Part shown: positions 53,667 through 57,356 of the stretch, one piece after another
Numbering within the stretch: the stretch's first letter is position 1
Layout: each line of letters opens with the position of its first letter
Assembly (NCBI GenBank): GCA_902556355.1
Contig: CACDVW010000004.1
Location: 1-57,356, forward strand
Direction of reading: 5' to 3'
Source: an uncultured SAR86 cluster bacterium
GTDB lineage: Bacteria > Pseudomonadota > Gammaproteobacteria > Magnimaribacterales > D2472
DNA: 57,356 nucleotides
Program-made: the position numbers and the translations under genes
Notes under the pieces: generated by a model
What the model was told of the DNA's origin: nothing
Databases searched by the model: none
Seen by the model: the letters and a program-made list of their open reading frames with translations, nothing else

Positions 53667-54890
53667 GTGTTCAAATTACCTCTTAAATTAGCTTTTAAGT
53701 ACTTTAAATCTAATAAAGGAGGTATTTTTTCTTTCACTTCCTTTTTAGCTGTATCAGGTCTCTCAATTGGCATAGCAAGTTTAATTATTGTGATGTCAGT
53801 AATGAATGGCTTTGAAAAAGAATTACAAAATAGGATTCTTGGAGTTGTACCACATGCAGTTATATTTTCTGAAGAACCCATAAAAGATTATCAAACTTTA
53901 ATATCAAAGATTAAAACAAATGATCAGGTGATTGAGGCAGTACCATTTATCTCATTCCAAGCTTTGGCTACTTATCAAACTTTAAGTAAAGGAATATCTA
54001 TAAATGGTATTGATGTAGAGGGTGAGAAAAGAGTTTCAATACTACCTGATTACATGATTTATGGTTCCTTGGATAACTTGAACAAGGATAACTCAATAAT
54101 TATTGGATCTTGGTTAGCGTCCTATTTAGGAATTTTTGTTGGAGACAAGATAAATATAACAACTTCTGATATTAAATCTTCGATTATTGGTTCTTATCCA
54201 AAATCTGTATCACTAGAAGTTGTTGGTATATTTGAACTAAGAGCTGAAATAGATCAATCTTTAGCTTTAATCTCTCATGATTTAGCTCAAAAATTTAAGT
54301 CCTTAAAAGATGAAACCTTATCTATCCGAATTAAAACATCTAATTTATTTATTGCTGATAAAATAGCTTTTGATGCAATACCAGAAGATACAGGCCTTGT
54401 TTCATCATCTTGGAAAGAAACGCACGGAACATTATTTGAAGCAATACAATTTGAAAAACTTCTAATTGGATTAATGTTATTTTTAATTGTTGGAGTAGCG
54501 TCAATACTAGTTCTTTCGACAATAGTTATGACAGTGAAATCAAAAGAAAGAGAGGTTGGTATCCTCAAAACAATAGGAGCTAATAATAACCAACTTGTTA
54601 TGATTTTTTTCTTCCAAGGATTAATGGTTAGTATGATAGGTTTAATTTTTGGGCTTGTTATTGGTTTATTAATAACATTTAATCTAAATAATTTTATAAC
54701 CTTTCTTGAATCCCTCCTTCAAAGAAACTTATTAGAAGCTTATTTTATTAATTACTTTCCATATTATGTTAACTATGGACAAATACTTTTAATTTGTTCC
54801 CTTTCATTTATTTTTAGTGTTATTTCTTCTCTATTACCAGCCTTAAGAGTTATAAAACTAAATCCAATAGAGATTCTTAGGCATGAATAA
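53667..54890 (+). CDS. LolC/LolE-family lipoprotein-releasing permease
   Basis: A 407-residue inner-membrane protein with one N-terminal helix, a large periplasmic domain and three C-terminal helices. GISIGIASLIIVMSVMNGFE near residue 30-50 and VGILKTIGANNNQLVMIF are hallmarks of the family, which extracts lipoproteins for transfer to LolA. The start is GTG at 53667. Only one such permease precedes lolD, so it may form a homodimeric LolF-type complex. It overlaps lolD by eight bases. Confidence 0.92.
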   Translation: MFKLPLKLAFKYFKSNKGGIFSFTSFLAVSGLSIGIASLIIVMSVMNGFEKELQNRILGVVPHAVIFSEEPIKDYQTLISKIKTNDQVIEAVPFISFQALATYQTLSKGISINGIDVEGEKRVSILPDYMIYGSLDNLNKDNSIIIGSWLASYLGIFVGDKINITTSDIKSSIIGSYPKSVSLEVVGIFELRAEIDQSLALISHDLAQKFKSLKDETLSIRIKTSNLFIADKIAFDAIPEDTGLVSSSWKETHGTLFEAIQFEKLLIGLMLFLIVGVASILVLSTIVMTVKSKEREVGILKTIGANNNQLVMIFFFQGLMVSMIGLIFGLVIGLLITFNLNNFITFLESLLQRNLLEAYFINYFPYYVNYGQILLICSLSFIFSVISSLLPALRVIKLNPIEILRHE

Positions 54891-55551
54891 AATTGAATGC
54901 ATTAATTTAAGTAAATCTTTCTTTGTTGATAACAATGAAATAGAAGTTTTAGATAATATAAATATATCAATCAAAAGAGGTGATTTGGTTGCTCTCTCAG
55001 GTAGATCTGGTGCAGGCAAGTCAACACTACTTCAAATTTTAGCATCTCTAGATACTCTATCCTCAGGATTAATTAAATATGATGATAAATTAATAACATC
55101 TTTTAATAATTCTGATTTAAGCAATATAAGACTTAATAATTTTGGTTTTGTTTATCAATTTCATCACTTACTTGAAGATTTAACAGTTATCGAAAATATT
55201 TTGATACCACTTGAAATTGCAAATAAAACAATAGATAAATCAGAAGTAAGTAAAATAATTGATGAAGTTGATCTATCTCATCGTACTAATCATCTCCCTT
55301 GGAAATTATCAGGTGGTGAAAAGCAACGAGTAGCTATAGCTAGAGCATTGATAAATAAACCAAATTTCATATTTTTAGACGAACCGACAGGAAATCTTGA
55401 TGAATATAATGCAGAAATTATTCAAAACCTGCTGTTAGATATTTCTTGCAGACACAACATAGCTCTTATAACAGCTACTCATGATAGTAACTTTATAAAA
55501 AACTTTGATAAAATCTATAAGATTCAAGATATGAATCTAAATGAGGTATAA
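54883..55551 (+). CDS. lolD: lipoprotein-releasing ABC ATPase
   Basis: A 222-residue ABC ATPase. Walker A is LSGRSGAGKSTLLQ, the Q-loop sits in GFVYQFHHLLEDLT, the signature is LSGGEKQRVAIARAL, Walker B is FIFLDEPTGNLDE, and the switch His is in ATHD. The FVYQFHHLLEDLT segment is characteristic of LolD. It powers the LolC/E-type permease encoded just upstream. Confidence 0.95.
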   Translation: MNKIECINLSKSFFVDNNEIEVLDNINISIKRGDLVALSGRSGAGKSTLLQILASLDTLSSGLIKYDDKLITSFNNSDLSNIRLNNFGFVYQFHHLLEDLTVIENILIPLEIANKTIDKSEVSKIIDEVDLSHRTNHLPWKLSGGEKQRVAIARALINKPNFIFLDEPTGNLDEYNAEIIQNLLLDISCRHNIALITATHDSNFIKNFDKIYKIQDMNLNEV

Positions 55552-56151
55552 ATGACAGAGTTTATAATTGCTGGAGGCCCTTTTATGTGGCCTTTGCTCG
55601 CTTGTAGCATATTAATTATAACTATTGCAGTTGAGCGATTATGGTTCTTACAAATTAGGCTTGTTTCTCCAAATGGACTAACCAATCAAATTGTTAATCT
55701 TTTTAATAAAAACCTCATAAATAATCAACAGGCCGATGAAATAGCAGAGTTGTCATCATTAGGATTTCTTCTTATCTCTTGTATTAAATATAAAGATCTT
55801 CCAAGAGAAAACTTAGAGTCAAAGATTGAAGAAAAAGCAATTGAAGTTAAATACTCTCTGGAAAGAAATTTAAATATGTTAGGAACTATAGCAACCATCA
55901 GTCCACTACTAGGTCTTCTAGGAACCGTTATTGGAATGATTACAGCTTTTACTGGTCTAAGTGAAGTTACAGGAGCTAATCCCGATGCCTTGGCCGCAGG
56001 CATATCACAGGCTTTGATTACAACTGCTTTTGGATTGTTTATAGCTGTTCCAGGTCTTGTACTTCATAAATACTTTGAACAAAAAGTATCATTTCTTTTA
56101 ATTTCTCTTCAAGTTGAAGTTTCTAGATTTATTGATGTTATTAATAAATGA
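55552..56151 (+). CDS. exbB: ExbB/TolQ/MotA-family proton-channel protein
   Basis: A 199-residue inner-membrane protein with three helices, the third containing [10 protein letters not shown] and the fourth segment [19 protein letters not shown]. These are ExbB/TolQ signatures. With the ExbD-like protein downstream it converts the proton gradient to work; near msbA in other gammaproteobacteria this pair has the same order. It could energise TonB for the receptors in this window. It starts immediately after the lolD stop. Confidence 0.93.
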   Translation: MTEFIIAGGPFMWPLLACSILIITIAVERLWFLQIRLVSPNGLTNQIVNLFNKNLINNQQADEIAELSSLGFLLISCIKYKDLPRENLESKIEEKAIEVKYSLERNLNMLGTIATISPLLGLLGTVIGMITAFTGLSEVTGANPDALAAGISQALITTAFGLFIAVPGLVLHKYFEQKVSFLLISLQVEVSRFIDVINK

Positions 56152-56552
56152 AATTTATTAATCAAGAAAAATCTTCGTTTTCTATAGAAATTACACCTTT
56201 AATAGATATTGTATTCTTATTAGTGATTTTTTTTGTTGTTACATCTAAAGTAGGGGATTCACAATTTTTATCATTAGATCTACCGAAGACTGAATCTTTT
56301 GAATATAGCCTTGTCGAAATTAATAATGAGATATCAGTTACTTCAAGTGGAAATGTTTATATAAACGGAGAAATTTATAACATCAATAATTTAGATCGGA
56401 TTGAACAGGCTATATTTGATCTTAATAATAATTCTAACTCCATAGTGCTAAGCGCAGAATCTGCCTCTCTTCATATATGGATAGTAGGTATAATGGATAT
56501 ACTAAATAAGAATGGATTTGATGAGGTTCAAATAAGAACTATAGAAAAATGA
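56148..56552 (+). CDS. exbD: ExbD/TolR-family protein
   Basis: A 134-residue protein with a single N-terminal helix ([19 protein letters not shown]), whose Asp is the conserved proton-path residue of ExbD/TolR, and a periplasmic domain. It overlaps ExbB by four bases and msbA by four bases. Confidence 0.93.
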   Translation: MKFINQEKSSFSIEITPLIDIVFLLVIFFVVTSKVGDSQFLSLDLPKTESFEYSLVEINNEISVTSSGNVYINGEIYNINNLDRIEQAIFDLNNNSNSIVLSAESASLHIWIVGIMDILNKNGFDEVQIRTIEK

Positions 56553-57356
56553 AAATTGGCAGTTTAAGGCGTATTCTCGGTTACACCTATAGATATAGGT
56601 GGTCTTTTCTAATTAGTGTCATAGGGTTTATTAGTTTTGCCGCTGCAGATATTGCAGCTGTAGAGTGGATTAGAAGAATTATTAGCTATATTGATTCTGA
56701 TGATGAAAGTTTAAATACCATTTTGGCAATGTCTTTAATATTTATTGCTATTGGAAGAGGTTTGGGCTTTTTTATAGGTAACTATTTTATGTCTAGAGTC
56801 GGTTTTGGAATTGTTCATGATTTAAGAGCAGAATTATTTCAAAAATTGCATGATTTACCAAAATCTTATTTTGATGCAAATCAATCAGGACAATTAATTA
56901 ATAGAATTACGTTTACTACAACGCAAGTCTCAGGTGCCGCATCAAATGCTGTTAAAACATTTGTAAGAGAAGGTTTTTTACTAGTTGGTCTTTTTTCGTA
57001 TCTAATGTTCTTAAATTACAAATTAACATTATTGTTAATTGTTACAGCACCACTAATAGCCTTAATAGTTTATGTAGCAGGAAAAAGGTTAAAGAAACTT
57101 GCAACAAAAATACAAACAGCGATGGGTGATGTTACACATATTGCATCTGAAGCTGTTGATGGTCACGTTGAGATTAAAAGTTTTAATGCTGAAGAGTATG
57201 AAAATAGAAGATTTTTAAAAGCCAATGCTTCAAATAAAAATCAAAACTTGAAACTTGAAGCAACAGGAAATTTAGCAACACCTATAATTCAAATACTAGT
57301 ATCAGTCTCACTCTCACTAGTTGCTTATTTTGCTTTAGGTTCTCAGTTAGGTATTA
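56549..57356 (+). CDS. msbA: lipid A exporter MsbA, 3' truncated by the window edge
   Basis: The first 269 codons of an ABC exporter. It begins [20 protein letters not shown] and shows the membrane domain with LRAELFQKLHDLPKSYFDAN, SGQLINRITFTT, and IASEAVDGHVEIKSFNAEEY, typical of MsbA. The ATPase domain lies outside the window. MsbA flips lipid A-core across the inner membrane. The gene order exbB-exbD-msbA is common in gammaproteobacteria. Confidence 0.9.
   Translation, partial: MKIGSLRRILGYTYRYRWSFLISVIGFISFAAADIAAVEWIRRIISYIDSDDESLNTILAMSLIFIAIGRGLGFFIGNYFMSRVGFGIVHDLRAELFQKLHDLPKSYFDANQSGQLINRITFTTTQVSGAASNAVKTFVREGFLLVGLFSYLMFLNYKLTLLLIVTAPLIALIVYVAGKRLKKLATKIQTAMGDVTHIASEAVDGHVEIKSFNAEEYENRRFLKANASNKNQNLKLEATGNLATPIIQILVSVSLSLVAYFALGSQLGI

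Overview
The window is AT-rich, densely packed DNA from a streamlined marine gammaproteobacterium. Several things fit an uncultured pelagic lineage of the SAR86 type: multiple large TonB-dependent receptors (TBDRs), TPR-sulfotransferase fusions, BCCT osmolyte transporters, a DMSP-demethylase-like protein, and many neighbouring genes that overlap by 1-30 bases. The lineage name is an inference from gene content; there is no rRNA here to confirm it.

Bases 1-21,700 are chromosomal nutrient-acquisition and metabolic genes. A TBDR (5' truncated), an alpha/beta hydrolase, a BCCT carrier and a TPR-sulfotransferase come first. A short operon follows: PD-(D/E)XK nuclease, homocysteine S-methyltransferase, S51 peptidase and a membrane protein. 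Next are a YdjA-like nitroreductase, a second BCCT carrier, a second TBDR with its own terminator and a second TPR-sulfotransferase. Then come a MAPEG protein, a DmdA-like demethylase, a PQQ-type sugar dehydrogenase with a membrane partner, and a YkoF-like thiamine-binding protein. Several tiny membrane-peptide ORFs lie in the gaps.

Bases 21,774-42,795 are the most interesting part. An intact tRNA-Ser(TGA) gene lies at 42,704-42,795. Its first 41 bases, ending exactly at the end of the anticodon loop, recur at 21,774 and 27,702. There they are fused to the same 182-base non-tRNA sequence, giving two 223-base direct repeats that read as identical. I interpret this as two integrative islands stacked at one tRNA gene. 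Island 1 (about 5.9 kb) carries a secreted protein, an OmpR-type response regulator, a histidine kinase, a TBDR and a Spy-like periplasmic protein, and has no recombinase. Island 2 (about 15 kb) carries an alpha-glucan utilisation locus: AraC regulator, SemiSWEET, TBDR, GH97, GH13, esterase and SSS symporter. It also carries an element core: RepA-like ATPase, AlpA-like regulator, a 294-residue unknown protein, a second small HTH protein, an endonuclease VII-like HNH protein and a tyrosine integrase directly beside the tRNA. The layout resembles the tRNA-targeting, tyrosine-recombinase cargo elements called tycheposons in Prochlorococcus.

Bases 42,800-57,356 return to core chromosome. They hold a hotdog thioesterase, DUF3089 and alpha/beta hydrolases, a GPH-family sugar carrier, a DUF349 protein, trpS, an MFS carrier, hemH, a short-chain dehydrogenase and an aldehyde dehydrogenase. 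The last genes are envelope biogenesis genes: a LolC/E-type permease, lolD, exbB and exbD-like genes, and the start of msbA.

Together the genes describe a scavenging heterotroph. TBDRs powered by TonB/ExbBD import large substrates, BCCT and SSS carriers import osmolytes and sugars, and the mobile islands at tRNA-Ser supply exchangeable uptake and regulatory cargo.
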